Of a stretch of DNA of 39,191 nucleotides, positions 18,001 through 25,569 are shown piece by piece. Numbering within the stretch: the first letter of the stretch is position 1; every line of letters begins with the position of its first letter. This stretch comes from Chloroflexota bacterium (GTDB lineage: Bacteria; Chloroflexota; Limnocylindria; Limnocylindrales; CSP1-4), in assembly GCA_029778235.1 (NCBI GenBank), contig JAKOQS010000236.1, positions 1 through 39,191 of the forward strand, written 5' to 3'. The notes under the pieces were generated by a model. The model was given only the letters and a program-made list of their open reading frames with translations. It had not been told where the DNA came from and searched no databases. Made by a program: the position numbers and the translations under genes.

Positions 18001-18317
18001 ACGAAGACCGCGAGCCCGACGATCATGCGGCCGGACGGCCGGAACCCGCGCGCGCCGTCCGTGGGCCCGCCCGGCGGCCCGCCGCCGCGCCGCCGCCTTC
18101 CGCGGATGGGCGTCGGCTCCTCGCGGGGCTGCGTCTCGTCGTCCGCGCCGGGCTCCGACGCATCGTCCGCCGCTCGCGCGGCGGGCTGCTCCTCGTCGGC
18201 GGCGGGAGTCTGGTCGTCGAGCGCCTCGTCGTCGGATGCGGATCCATCGGCGGGCGCGGCTTCCCCCCGCTCGCGGCGTGCGAGCTCGCGGAGGTACTCC
18301 TCGAAGGGGTCGCTCAC
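15012..18317 (-). CDS. UPF0182 family integral membrane protein
   Basis: An 1101-residue UPF0182 protein. An acidic disordered N-terminus (about 1-95) is followed by seven or so membrane helices (to about residue 400), beginning IVGLAVFVLILFGFAFLGSI with the family-typical IWFDSVGYAQVFWTRVGTQ. A large soluble region follows, with VNERIVFTHGFGLAMVP, LPQLIIENLPP, QIEARIDQDPVISSQI and GNLIVVPVGESIVYLEPIYL, all characteristic of the family. Near the C-terminus is a Ser/Pro/Thr linker, then a helical tail. The family is found in Actinomycetota, Chloroflexota and Cyanobacteria, and its function is not established. The GTG start has a TATGCT box 6 nt upstream, so the message is probably leaderless. 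The 3' end overlaps the next gene by 4 nt (GTGA). Confidence 0.93.
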   Translation of the reverse strand: MSDPFEEYLRELARRERGEAAPADGSASDDEALDDQTPAADEEQPAARAADDASEPGADDETQPREEPTPIRGRRRRGGGPPGGPTDGARGFRPSGRMIVGLAVFVLILFGFAFLGSILDIWTDAIWFDSVGYAQVFWTRVGTQVVLFAAALVAILVLFALDLFLAGRLAPPPGTGGNRLRELFDRLGEAATAGQGAASRMQRDRYGDAWGPFGSGTGRGTPPPVEVDFEIPDLVPIGRWVLVAVALLAALTLAGTIAGGWQTILLFQHRVPFSPTGVPVTDPIFGRDIGFFLFDLPFLRLVQSVASAFLIAALILALGRYLLAAARGGLDFGTAPRLHLAVLAGLWLLVVAGGYQLDKLELSYAANGVTTGVSYADANARFLAYDVLTVIAALTAMFLVGAAFWRAIWPVGLAVGVWFIASFALGTVYPEIVQRFVVQPNEYATQEPYIRNNISMTRLAYGLDDWETIQYNGTATLTADALIRDADTFANARLWDYRPLGTTLDQLQTVRQYYDFFDVDTDRYDIGGKRRQVMLSGREMALDKNPQALTWVNERIVFTHGFGLAMVPVNAVDDQGLPQLIIENLPPVSSDGAPEVTQPRIYFGERPNGWVLVGARQPEFDFPVGDQATGGETTTRWTGTTGIKVDSTLTRLLFALRFRDLNLFITDQITKDSQILINRSLGERVRAVAPFLRYDKDPYLVITPEGKLVYVQDAYTVSGMFPDAEYFDGSTLGADSGLAGESVNYIRNSVKIVMDAYDGSMTFYVADPSDPLIRAYQGIYPSLFKPLDEMPVQLQAHLRTPEERFNAQARMFARYHVTNTQSFYNKDDLWTIPTTPPGATQQLPPEAYYVIMRMPGEARTEYLLLQPMVPAQRPNMISWIAVRNAPEDRGQVRVYQLPRDTSIFGPTQIEARIDQDPVISSQITLWSQAGSEVIRGNLIVVPVGESIVYLEPIYLQSTASAFPQFTKIVVATSTTVEWADTLREALEKVVANEPAPSPSPSPGGPSPSPGATPTPRPTPSPGGSPAPGDVAGLVAYANLHFDLAQAALRQGDFATYGDEMKLVEAALAELSRLTGASAAPTLVPATPAPLPTPVPSLTPAP

Positions 18318-18323
18318 GCACCG

Positions 18324-18329
18324 AGCATA
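18324..18329 (-). promoter_or_regulatory. -10-like box of the UPF0182 operon, leaderless
   Basis: TATGCT on the minus strand ends 6 nt before the GTG at 18317. This is the same geometry as five other starts in the window. Confidence 0.45.
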
Positions 18330-18411
18330 CCCCGGGCCGGGCGCGGGCGCCGCCCGGGGGTGGCCGATCGGGCGCCGCCCGGAGGCGGGCGACCGGCACG
18401 CCCCGGGCCGC

Positions 18412-18870
18412 TCAGCCATGCGGCAGCGACGCGACGGCGCCGGCGAACGCACCGAGCGCGGCCGACGCGAGCTCGGTCGGGCGGGCGGACGCCGCGCGGA
18501 CCGGGTCCCAGCGGACCGCGAGCTGGACGACGGCAGGCCGTTCCCACGGGCGGTCGTCGGAGGTGGGCGGGATCGGCGTCCGGACCTTGACGGCCTGGCG
18601 CCCGCCCTCCTCGGCGGCGAGGCCGGACAGCGCGCCTGCGAGGAGGATCCCGATCCGTCCCGCCGGCTGGTCCGGCGGCGGCCCCGCGGCCGGCGCGAGG
18701 TCCCGGAAGCTGACGATCCCGTCGGCGTCGGCTGCCCACAGCAGGGCGATCCACCAGCCGTCCGGCAGCGTCGAGGGGGCGCCGATCCCGACGCGGACGG
18801 TGACGCCGCGGACATCGACCTCCAGCTCCTTGAGGGACGAGGGGCCGGGCGGCGGGAGGCGGGCGGGCAC
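18412..18870 (-). CDS. Hypothetical soluble protein, about 152 residues
   Basis: I do not recognise a family. The chain has no membrane helix. It begins with a Pro-rich segment, then beta-rich sequence (LEVDVRGVTVRVGIGAP, WWIALLWAADADGIVSFRDL), RIGILLAGAL and a final Ala-rich helix ending ASLPHG. The GTG at 18870 lies 12 nt after the stop of the upstream zinc-ribbon gene. A CTG at 18885 would overlap that stop as CTGA and add five residues. A still longer reading would overlap the neighbour by over 100 nt. The close spacing suggests an operon with the zinc-ribbon gene. Confidence 0.6.
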   Translation of the reverse strand: MPARLPPPGPSSLKELEVDVRGVTVRVGIGAPSTLPDGWWIALLWAADADGIVSFRDLAPAAGPPPDQPAGRIGILLAGALSGLAAEEGGRQAVKVRTPIPPTSDDRPWERPAVVQLAVRWDPVRAASARPTELASAALGAFAGAVASLPHG

Positions 18871-18881
18871 CGGGATCGCGA

Positions 18882-19508
18882 TCAGCCGCCGGCGCCGGGC
18901 CCGGCAGCCCCGTCGCGCTGGTCGTCCCCGTCCGATGCCTCCGATGTGGGCTCGGGCGGCGGCGCCCCTGGAGGCAGACCGGCGGCGATGCGCCACATCT
19001 CGCGGCGCAGGCCGGCATCGGGCAGAGCGATGGCGTCGGGACTCGTGCGGCCGAGATCATCGCCGGACATCGTCGGATCGGCCGCTCGGTCCATCGTGGA
19101 CGGCCATCCCGGGCCTTCGGGTCGTGCGCCGGGGTGGGTCTCGGGAGGGCGGGCTGTCTCGACCAGATCCGAATCGCCCGTGAGCCACGCCAGCAGACCG
19201 GCGGTGCCCGTGGGCCTGCGTGCTGCGGATCGTCGGACGAGGGTCGCGTGGTCAACGACCGTCACCCCCGGGATCTCCGAGGACTGATCCGCGCGCAGCC
19301 GCGCGCCGCAGGCGGGGCACGCCTCAGCCTCAGCGTCGCCGACCGGCGCCGCACACCACGGGCAGAGGCCCGCGGGCGGAGACCCGGGCGCGGCCGCGAG
19401 CCATGCGTCGATCGGGTTCGCGGGTGCGGCGCCTGGGTCGTCGGCGTCGTCGGCGGCTGCCGGCTCACCCGGCTGCGCTGGTCGCTCAGGGAGGTCGTCC
19501 ATCATCAT
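18882..19508 (-). CDS. Zinc-ribbon protein of unknown function, about 208 residues
   Basis: A soluble, acidic, low-complexity protein. The only clear domain is one zinc ribbon, CPWC...CPAC, with C49, C52, C64 and C67. The following segment SSEIPGVTVVDHATL and the C-terminal half are Pro/Asp/Gly-rich and mostly disordered by composition. The start lies in a run of three ATG codons (19508, 19505, 19502). The upstream frame is open but unconserved in character, so I use the first of these. It is followed after 11 nt by the hypothetical gene ending at 18412. Its role cannot be inferred beyond likely protein or nucleic acid binding. Confidence 0.65.
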   Translation of the reverse strand: MMMDDLPERPAQPGEPAAADDADDPGAAPANPIDAWLAAAPGSPPAGLCPWCAAPVGDAEAEACPACGARLRADQSSEIPGVTVVDHATLVRRSAARRPTGTAGLLAWLTGDSDLVETARPPETHPGARPEGPGWPSTMDRAADPTMSGDDLGRTSPDAIALPDAGLRREMWRIAAGLPPGAPPPEPTSEASDGDDQRDGAAGPGAGG

Positions 19509-19644
19509 CGCATCGCCAGGGGCCGGTCCATCGCGACGTCCGAGTCGCTCCACCCTCCGCGGAGAGTACCCGTCCGACCTTGCGTCGCACCTCGCCAACG
19601 GAGCCACCCGGCCGGATCGCGTCCAGAGCCCGGCATCGGGTCCG

Positions 19645-21444
19645 TCACTCCCACTCGATCGTGGCGGGCGGCTTCGAGCTGATGTCGTAGACCACCCGGT
19701 TGACGCCGGGGACCTCGTTGACGATCCGGGAGCTGATCCGCGCGAGGATCTCGTACGGCAGCTTCGCCCAGTCGGCCGTCATCCCGTCGTCGGACGTCAC
19801 GGCGCGGATCGCGACCACGTTCGCGTACGTCCGCCCGTCGCCCATGACGCCCACCGAGCGGAGCGGCGTGAGGATCGCGAACGACTGCCAGAGCGATCGA
19901 TAGAGGTTCGCCGCCTTGATCTCGTCGATGACGATCCAGTCGGCCTCGCGGAGCGTGTCCAGCCTCTCCGCCGTCACCTCGCCGATGATCCGGATCGCCA
20001 GGCCCGGGCCCGGGAAGGGCTGGCGGAGCACCATCGCCTCGGGCAGTCCGAGCTCCAGGCCGACGGCCCGCACCTCATCCTTGAACAGGTAGCGCAGCGG
20101 CTCGATCAGCGTGAACCGCAGGTCCGGCGGGAGGCCCCCCACGTTGTGGTGCGTCTTGATCTTCTGGGCGGCCTTCGTCTCTGCCGTCGCCGACTCGATG
20201 ACGTCCGGGTAGAGCGTGCCCTGGGTCAGGAAGTCGATCGAGCCGAGCCTCGCCGCCTCCTCCTCGAAGACGCGGATGAACTCGTCGCCGATGATCCGCC
20301 GCTTCTGCTCCGGGTCCGTCACGCCGGCGAGACGCGCGAGGAAGCGCTCGCGGGCGTCCACCATGACCAGGTTCATCCCGAGGTTCTGCTCGAAGGTGAC
20401 GCGCAGGAGCTCGCTCTCCTTCTTGCGCATGAGCCCGTGGTCCACGTAGATGCACGTGAGCCGGTCGCCCACCGCGCGGTGCACCAGCGCGGCCGCGACG
20501 GCAGAGTCCACCCCGCCCGACAGCGCGCAGATGACCTTCCCGTCGCCAGCGGTCGCCCGCGCGTGCGCGTCCACACGAGAGCGGATCTCGCTGACGGTCG
20601 TCTCGATGAAGTTCGCCGGCGTCCACGTGGGACGCGCGCCGGCGATCCCGACGACGAAGTTTGCGAGGATCTCCCGGCCCCGGGGTGTGTGGACCACCTC
20701 GGGGTGGAACTGGATCCCGTACAGTCGGCGGTCGGGATCTGCGACGGCGGCGTACGGGGTGGAGTCGGTGAGGGCCGTCGCCCGGAAGCCCGCCGGGAGC
20801 CGCACCAGCGAGTCCCCGTGGCTCATCCAGACAGGCTGGCTGCGATCCATCGCGGCGAAGAGGTCCGCGTCGTCCGTGACGGTCACGACCGCGGGGCCGT
20901 ACTCGCGCCGCGCGGCCGGGACCACGTCGCCGCCGAGCTCCTGCGCCATCAGGTGGAGCCCGTAGCAGATGCCGAGGATCGGGACGCCCGAGGTCCAGAG
21001 CGCGGGGTCCGGGCGCGGGGCCCCCGGCTCGTAGACGCTCGCCGGCCCGCCCGAGAGGATCACGGCCCGCGGCCGGCGGCGCGCGATCCGCTCCCAGGGG
21101 GTGTCGAACGGGACGAGCTCGGAGTAGACGTGGAGCTCGCGGACCCTGCGGGCGATCAGCTGCGCGTACTGGCTCCCGAAGTCGAGGACGATGACGGTGT
21201 CCGGCTCGGACGCGCTCGACTCGCCCCGCGGGACCGCACCGCCGGGCCGGTCGTCCGGCGTCCGCGACGGTGCGGGGGCCTGGAGGGCGGTCTCCAGGTA
21301 GGCCTCGACCTCGGCGTCGTCGGGCGCGAGGACGCGGTGGCCCGCGTTCGCGGCCTCGCCGTGGACGGTCTTGCCCCGCTGCGGGGCGCGCGCCGCCGGA
21401 TCGCCCGGGCGTCCCGGCTGCGCGGCGGCGTCCGTCACGGGCAT
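19645..21444 (-). CDS. guaA: GMP synthase (glutamine-hydrolysing)
   Basis: GuaA converts XMP to GMP using ATP and glutamine, the last step of guanylate synthesis. The class I amidotransferase domain starts at [19 protein letters not shown], has the nucleophile in GICYGLHLM and the His-Glu pair in GIQFHPEVV. The ATP pyrophosphatase domain has the loop [11 protein letters not shown], and the C-terminal dimerisation domain ends [18 protein letters not shown] as in most GuaA proteins. The protein has 599 residues from the ATG at 21444. The usual length is near 520, so about 80 residues of low-complexity extension precede the core. A GTG at 21483 is another possible start. guaB3-type and PLP decarboxylase genes lie a few kb away but not in the same operon. 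Confidence 0.97.
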   Translation of the reverse strand: MPVTDAAAQPGRPGDPAARAPQRGKTVHGEAANAGHRVLAPDDAEVEAYLETALQAPAPSRTPDDRPGGAVPRGESSASEPDTVIVLDFGSQYAQLIARRVRELHVYSELVPFDTPWERIARRRPRAVILSGGPASVYEPGAPRPDPALWTSGVPILGICYGLHLMAQELGGDVVPAARREYGPAVVTVTDDADLFAAMDRSQPVWMSHGDSLVRLPAGFRATALTDSTPYAAVADPDRRLYGIQFHPEVVHTPRGREILANFVVGIAGARPTWTPANFIETTVSEIRSRVDAHARATAGDGKVICALSGGVDSAVAAALVHRAVGDRLTCIYVDHGLMRKKESELLRVTFEQNLGMNLVMVDARERFLARLAGVTDPEQKRRIIGDEFIRVFEEEAARLGSIDFLTQGTLYPDVIESATAETKAAQKIKTHHNVGGLPPDLRFTLIEPLRYLFKDEVRAVGLELGLPEAMVLRQPFPGPGLAIRIIGEVTAERLDTLREADWIVIDEIKAANLYRSLWQSFAILTPLRSVGVMGDGRTYANVVAIRAVTSDDGMTADWAKLPYEILARISSRIVNEVPGVNRVVYDISSKPPATIEWE

Positions 21445-21525
21445 GTCGGGGCGGCCTGCCCCGGGGTCCCTCTCCTCACCCACGTGCGATCGCCGCCTCC
21501 TCCCGGTGCGCGCCTCGAGGTCGTC

Positions 21526-21531
21526 AGTGTA
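21526..21531 (-). promoter_or_regulatory. Putative -10 box of guaA
   Basis: TACACT on the minus strand, about 82 nt before the ATG at 21444 and 43 nt before the alternative GTG at 21483. The gap up to ppk2 is 236 nt, divergent, and otherwise holds nothing recognisable. Confidence 0.4.
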
Positions 21532-21680
21532 CCGGCGTCGCGGGACCGCCCGGACGCGTGGCCGGCGGCCGGGCGGCCCGGCCACCGGACGCGTGGCCGG
21601 CGGCCCTTCCGCGGCGCCCCCGGATGGCGCACACTCGGCGCGTCGGTGAGCGGGAGACGTGTCCGGAGGCGGACGGGACG

Positions 21681-22748
21681 ATGTCGAAGACGAAGCACCG
21701 CAGGGATGGCGAAGGCACGGGCCCGGACGCGGCCCTGGGCGCGGCGGCCGGCGGGTCGGCTGGAGCGGGCGCCGACGCCGCGGCGACGATGTCCGACGCC
21801 GAGCACGACGACGACGTGGCGCCGCGCCGCGTGACGCGGCACGGCGTGGTGGTCGTGGAAGGCGCACGGTACGCCGACAAGGGCGGCGACCACGGTCCCG
21901 CCGGCGGCGACGGGACGGACGGCGCGCCGGAGGGCGCGGAAGCGGTGGAGGCCCCGCCGCGGCGCAAGAAGCTCAAGACCGAGGTGTACGAGGCCGAGCT
22001 CGCGAAGCTGGCGATCGAGCTCCACAAGCTCGAGGACTGGGTCACGTACAAGAAGCTGCGGATCGTGGTCCTCTTCGAGGGACGCGACGCGGCCGGCAAG
22101 GGCGGCGCCATCAAGACGATCACGGCCGCCCTGAATCCGCGCGTGGCCCGCGTGGTCGCCCTCGGCGTCCCCACGGAACGCGAGAAGACCCAGTGGTACT
22201 TCCAGCGCTACGTCGCGCACCTGCCCGCCGCAGGGGAGATCGTCTTCTTCGACCGCAGCTGGTACAACCGCGCCGGCGTCGAGCACGTGATGGGCTTCTG
22301 CACCGAGCTCGAATACCAGGAGTTCCTCCGGTCGTGCCCGGAGTTCGAGCGGATGCTCATCCGGTCGGGGATCCTCCTGTTCAAGTACTGGTTCTCGGTG
22401 AGCGAGGAGGAGCAGGAGCGGAGGTTCCTCGCCCGCCTCGGCGACCCGACCAAGCGGTGGAAGCTGAGCCCGATCGACCTCGCCTCGCGGACCCGGTGGG
22501 TCGACTACTCGCGAGCCAAGGACGAGATGTTCGCGTACACGGACATCAAGCAGTCGCCGTGGTACGTGGTGAACGCGGACGACAAGAAGCGCGCCCGGCT
22601 GAACATGATCCGCCACCTGCTCTCGGCGATCCCGTACGAGGAGGTCCCGTCGCCGGAGATCGTGCTGCCGCCTCGCCAGACGGAGAAGCGCGAGGGCTAC
22701 ATGCGGCCGCCGATCGACGACATGAACTGGATCCCCGAAACCTACTGA
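21681..22748 (+). CDS. ppk2: Polyphosphate kinase 2 (PPK2 class I)
   Basis: PPK2 moves phosphate between polyphosphate and nucleoside diphosphates, mostly making ATP or GTP from polyphosphate in class I. The 355-residue protein has a disordered, charged N-terminal ~95 residues, then the core: Walker [10 protein letters not shown], the lid region [17 protein letters not shown], the Walker B motif [13 protein letters not shown], and [11 protein letters not shown] with [13 protein letters not shown] near the C-terminus, ending [13 protein letters not shown]. These match the single-domain class I family. An upstream frame is open but lacks the family pattern, so the ATG after GGAGGCGGACGGGACG was chosen. 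The gene is divergent from guaA and converges with the YdeI-like gene, with only 6 nt between stops. Confidence 0.95.
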   Translation: MSKTKHRRDGEGTGPDAALGAAAGGSAGAGADAAATMSDAEHDDDVAPRRVTRHGVVVVEGARYADKGGDHGPAGGDGTDGAPEGAEAVEAPPRRKKLKTEVYEAELAKLAIELHKLEDWVTYKKLRIVVLFEGRDAAGKGGAIKTITAALNPRVARVVALGVPTEREKTQWYFQRYVAHLPAAGEIVFFDRSWYNRAGVEHVMGFCTELEYQEFLRSCPEFERMLIRSGILLFKYWFSVSEEEQERRFLARLGDPTKRWKLSPIDLASRTRWVDYSRAKDEMFAYTDIKQSPWYVVNADDKKRARLNMIRHLLSAIPYEEVPSPEIVLPPRQTEKREGYMRPPIDDMNWIPETY

Positions 22749-22754
22749 CCTCGA

Positions 22755-23336
22755 TCAGCGCGGATCCCGTTCGTCGCGCTCGGCCGCGGCGGCGACCTTG
22801 GCGACCCTCGCGGCGCGCGTCTCCGGCCGCTGTGCGACCGCGATCCACCCGATGAGCATCTTCCGCGTCGAGGGCGGGAACGCGGCGAAGTTGGATGCGG
22901 CCGGCGGTCGTGCGTCGAGCGCGGCGGCCAGGTCGTCGGGCACCTCGAGGCGCTCGGAGCCGTCGAGCACCGTCCACGACCCGTTCGCCTTCGCGCGCTC
23001 GATCGCGGCGAGCCCGGCGGGCGCCATCCGTCCCTCCGCGATGAGGCGCTCCGCACGCGACTTGTTCGACGCTGCCCAGGCGCTTCGCGGCCTGCGCGGC
23101 GCGAAGAACAGCTTGCCGCGCTCGTCGTCCACCGTCCCGCCCGTGCTGTCCACCCACCCGAAGCAGAGCGCCTCTTCGACCGCGGCCTCGTAGCTCACGT
23201 CCGGCGCCCGGCCCGACCGGGCCCGCCAGCTCACGAGCCACACGCCGCGCGCCGTCGCGTGGTTCTCCTCCAGCCACGCCCGCCAGGCGGCACGATCCGC
23301 GGGCTGGAGGAGGGGGGCGTCATCGAGCGCGGTCAT
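22755..23336 (-). CDS. YdeI/OmdA family protein (bacteriocin-protection type)
   Basis: A 193-residue soluble protein of the YdeI/OmpD-associated family. The N-terminal domain has the conserved ALCFGWVDS, KLFFAPRRPRSAWAASNKSRAERL and IAEGRMAPAGLAAI motifs. The C-terminal OmdA-type helical domain has PDDLAAALDARPPA, FAAFPPSTRKMLIGWIAVA and RPETRAARVAKV. Members are linked to antimicrobial-peptide tolerance in a few bacteria, but most are of unknown activity. The ATG has a TACACT box 7 nt upstream, so the transcript should be leaderless. It is convergent with ppk2, with a 6-nt gap, so the two transcripts must overlap at their 3' ends. Confidence 0.88.
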   Translation of the reverse strand: MTALDDAPLLQPADRAAWRAWLEENHATARGVWLVSWRARSGRAPDVSYEAAVEEALCFGWVDSTGGTVDDERGKLFFAPRRPRSAWAASNKSRAERLIAEGRMAPAGLAAIERAKANGSWTVLDGSERLEVPDDLAAALDARPPAASNFAAFPPSTRKMLIGWIAVAQRPETRAARVAKVAAAAERDERDPR

Positions 23337-23343
23337 GCCCACG

Positions 23344-23349
23344 AGTGTA
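23344..23349 (-). promoter_or_regulatory. -10-like box of the YdeI-like gene, leaderless
   Basis: TACACT on the minus strand, 7 nt before the ATG at 23336. Confidence 0.5.
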
Positions 23350-23418
23350 GTGGGCGGGCTCGCGCGCAGGCTGGTGCACGGACGGGCGAGACACCGCCAT
23401 CGACCCAGGCTCGCCGTG

Positions 23419-23457
23419 CTCAGTCGCGGTCGCGGATCGCCTCGGCGGTCGCCGCGA
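23419..23457 (-). repeat. Extra copy of the 3' end of the truncated-globin gene
   Basis: 39 nt matching 23478-23516 at 36 positions, located about 20 nt beyond the globin stop. Read in the gene's sense it would encode AATAEAIRDRD and a stop, against ATTAEAMRNRD and a stop in the real gene. The differences are conservative, as if the copy had once been selected. The nearby gene is otherwise intact. Confidence 0.7.
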
Positions 23458-23477
23458 CCGGCCTCGCGCCGGCTGTC

Positions 23478-23516
23478 CTCAGTCGCGGTTGCGCATCGCC
23501 TCGGCGGTCGTCGCGA
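23478..23516 (-). repeat. Original copy of the duplicated globin 3' end
   Basis: This segment covers the last eleven codons and stop of the truncated-globin gene and is the partner of the copy at 23419-23457, the two starting 59 nt apart. Confidence 0.7.
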
Positions 23517-23904
23517 AGTAGGCGTCCAGGCGGGCCGCGGCCTCGGGGGTCGTCTCCATCGCTCCCACGGCCGACCGCATCGCCGAGAGCCAGTGGTCGC
23601 GCTCGTCCGGCCCGATCTCGAACGGGAAGTGGCGCTGGCGGAGGCGCGGGTGGCCGCGCTCGTCGCTGTAGGTCGTGGGGCCGCCCCAGTACTGCGCGAG
23701 GAAGAGGGTGAGGCGACGCCGGGCCGGGCCCAGGTCGGCCTGGTCTGGGTAGAGACGGAGGAGCACGGGGTCGGCGGCGACGATGGCGTAGAAGCGGTCC
23801 ACGAGGCCCTCGAAGAACGGCATCCCGCCGACCTCGTCGTACAGCGTCCGCGAGGACGCCATCGGCGGGGTCTCGAGGATGCGCATCTCGCGCTCATCGC
23901 CCAT
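23479..23904 (-). CDS. Truncated haemoglobin, group II (GlbO-like)
   Basis: A 141-residue 2-over-2 globin. The pattern LYDEVGGMPFFEGLVDRFYAIVA gives the B10 tyrosine at Y39, then LYPDQADLGPARRRLTLFLAQYWGGP. Proximal histidine F8 is H92 in LRQRHFPF, and the group II Trp G8 is W105 in RDHWLSAM. Group II globins bind O2 or NO and are linked to oxidative or nitrosative stress. The ATG at 23904 has a TACACT box 8 nt upstream. An internal ATG at codon 15 (MASSRTLY) would trim an unconserved N-terminus. Downstream, the 3' end of the gene is present a second time (23419-23457). Confidence 0.93.
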   Translation of the reverse strand: MGDEREMRILETPPMASSRTLYDEVGGMPFFEGLVDRFYAIVAADPVLLRLYPDQADLGPARRRLTLFLAQYWGGPTTYSDERGHPRLRQRHFPFEIGPDERDHWLSAMRSAVGAMETTPEAAARLDAYFATTAEAMRNRD

Positions 23905-23912
23905 GAACGCCG

Positions 23913-23918
23913 AGTGTA
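23913..23918 (-). promoter_or_regulatory. -10-like box of the truncated-globin gene, leaderless
   Basis: TACACT on the minus strand, 8 nt before the ATG at 23904. Confidence 0.5.
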
Positions 23919-24115
23919 GGCGGGGCGGATCGCCCCCGCCGGACGGTCATGCGGGGGCGGTGCGGCGACCGTCGGGCCCGTCGGGCCGGGTGGGCCGGGG
24001 CAGGCCGTTGACGCTGGACGGTCCTGCCCCGGGGGCACGGGCGTCCGCAACCCCACGCCCAGCGGGAACGGGCGGGGCGTCCGTGACCGCTCGCCGCCCA
24101 ACGCCCGGTCGGCGG

Positions 24116-25528
24116 TCAGGCCATCGTGGCGAGGATCGCCGTGAGGTCCGCCAGCGTGGTCCGCGGGCTCACGATCGCGAAACGGGTGACCGTCTCCCCG
24201 CGGTGTCGCGTGGGCGTGACGAAGGCGACGCCCGATCTGAGCAGCCGGTCCGACCAGCCCTCATAGTCGGCACGCTCCCAGCCGATCCGCCGGAACGCGA
24301 CGACGGAGAGCTCGGGCTCGACGACGAGCTCCACGTAGGGCCGGCGCCGGATCTCGTCGGCGGCCTCCCGCGCGAGGGCGATCGTCGCCTCGATCGCGTC
24401 GGTGTACGCGCGCGTCCCGTGCATCGCCAGGCTGAACCAGAACGGCAGGCCGCGCGCCCTGCGCGTGAGGTGGATCGCGTAGTCGGACGGGTTCCACTCG
24501 CCGTCGACGTGCGCGACCGCGTCCAGGTACCCGGCATGCTGCGTGTGGGCGGCGCGCGCGACGGCGGGGTCGCGGTACAGGAGCGCGCACGCGTCGTACG
24601 GCGCGAACAGCCACTTGTGCGGGTCCACGATGAAGCTGTCCGCGCGCTCGATCCCGCGGAAGAGGTGGCGGACGGAGGGCGCGGCGAGGGCGGCGCCCCC
24701 GTAGGCACCGTCCACGTGCAGCCAGGCGCCGCGCTCTGCGGCGACGTCGGCCGCCCCGGCGATGTCGTCCACGACGCCCAGGTTGGTGGCCCCTGCGGTG
24801 GCCACGATGGCGAACAGCCCGTCGGCCGAGTCGGCGGCAGATGCCGGGGGCTCGGCGGACGCCCGCGGCCCGGCGGCGTCGGCGGCCGCCAGCGTCGCGC
24901 GCAGCGCCTCGCCCGTGAGCCGCCCGCGTTCGTCGCCGGGGACGGAGAGGACATCCACGTCCATCACGCGCGCCGCCTCGGCGATCGAGCTGTGCGTCTC
25001 CTCCGTGGCCGCGACGACCCAGCGTGCCGGCGCGGGACGTCCCTTTGCCGCGCGGCGAGTACGGGCCGCCTCGCGGGCCGCGACGAGCGCGGACAGGTTG
25101 CCGATCGTCCCGCCCTGCACGAAGGCACCACCCGCGCCCTGCGGCAACCCGGCGAGGTCTGCGATCCAGCGGAGCGCCTGGTTCTCGGCGAAGACGGCGC
25201 CCGACCCCTCCAGCCAGCTGCCGCCGTAGATCGAGCTGGCGCCCACCACCAGGTCGAAGAGCGTGGACGCCTCGGTGGGTGCCGTGGGGATGAAGGCGAG
25301 GTAGCGCGGATGATCGGAGGAGACCACCCCCGGCGCGATGACGTCGGTGAACATGCGCAGCGCGGCCTCGCCGCCGAGACCATCCTCGGTGATCGTCCGC
25401 CCCGCCCGCGCGGCGATCTCGTCGGGCTCCCAGGGCCCGTCGAGTGGCGGGTCCATCCGCATCCGGTCGCGCGCGTACCGCAGGACCGCCTGCGCGAGAC
25501 GCTCGGTCTCGTCGGTGTACCGATGCAT
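24116..25528 (-). CDS. PLP-dependent group II amino-acid decarboxylase
   Basis: A 470-residue fold type I PLP enzyme of the aromatic-L-amino-acid/glutamate decarboxylase group. The N-terminal helix pair, GVVSSDHPRYLAFIPTAPTEAS and GSGAVFAENQALRWI fit the family. The cofactor site shows H179 (ATEETHSSI), D273 (WLHVDGAYGG) and the Schiff-base lysine K305 in VDPHKWLF. GGTIGNLSAL binds the phosphate. The substrate cannot be read from sequence: aromatic amino acids are likely from similarity in type. It starts 41 nt after the guaB3-type gene and probably shares its transcript. An ATG at 25528 opens directly with the conserved helix, which supports the start. Confidence 0.92.
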   Translation of the reverse strand: MHRYTDETERLAQAVLRYARDRMRMDPPLDGPWEPDEIAARAGRTITEDGLGGEAALRMFTDVIAPGVVSSDHPRYLAFIPTAPTEASTLFDLVVGASSIYGGSWLEGSGAVFAENQALRWIADLAGLPQGAGGAFVQGGTIGNLSALVAAREAARTRRAAKGRPAPARWVVAATEETHSSIAEAARVMDVDVLSVPGDERGRLTGEALRATLAAADAAGPRASAEPPASAADSADGLFAIVATAGATNLGVVDDIAGAADVAAERGAWLHVDGAYGGAALAAPSVRHLFRGIERADSFIVDPHKWLFAPYDACALLYRDPAVARAAHTQHAGYLDAVAHVDGEWNPSDYAIHLTRRARGLPFWFSLAMHGTRAYTDAIEATIALAREAADEIRRRPYVELVVEPELSVVAFRRIGWERADYEGWSDRLLRSGVAFVTPTRHRGETVTRFAIVSPRTTLADLTAILATMA

Positions 25529-25569
25529 CCGACCCGGGTCGCGCTCCGCCGGGTCGTGCGAGCCGTCCG

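Noticed and set aside
16638..18590. A 650-codon plus-strand frame across the UPF0182 gene
   Set aside because: Its composition (Glu/Arg/Gly/Asp repeats) is the antisense image of a strongly conserved protein.
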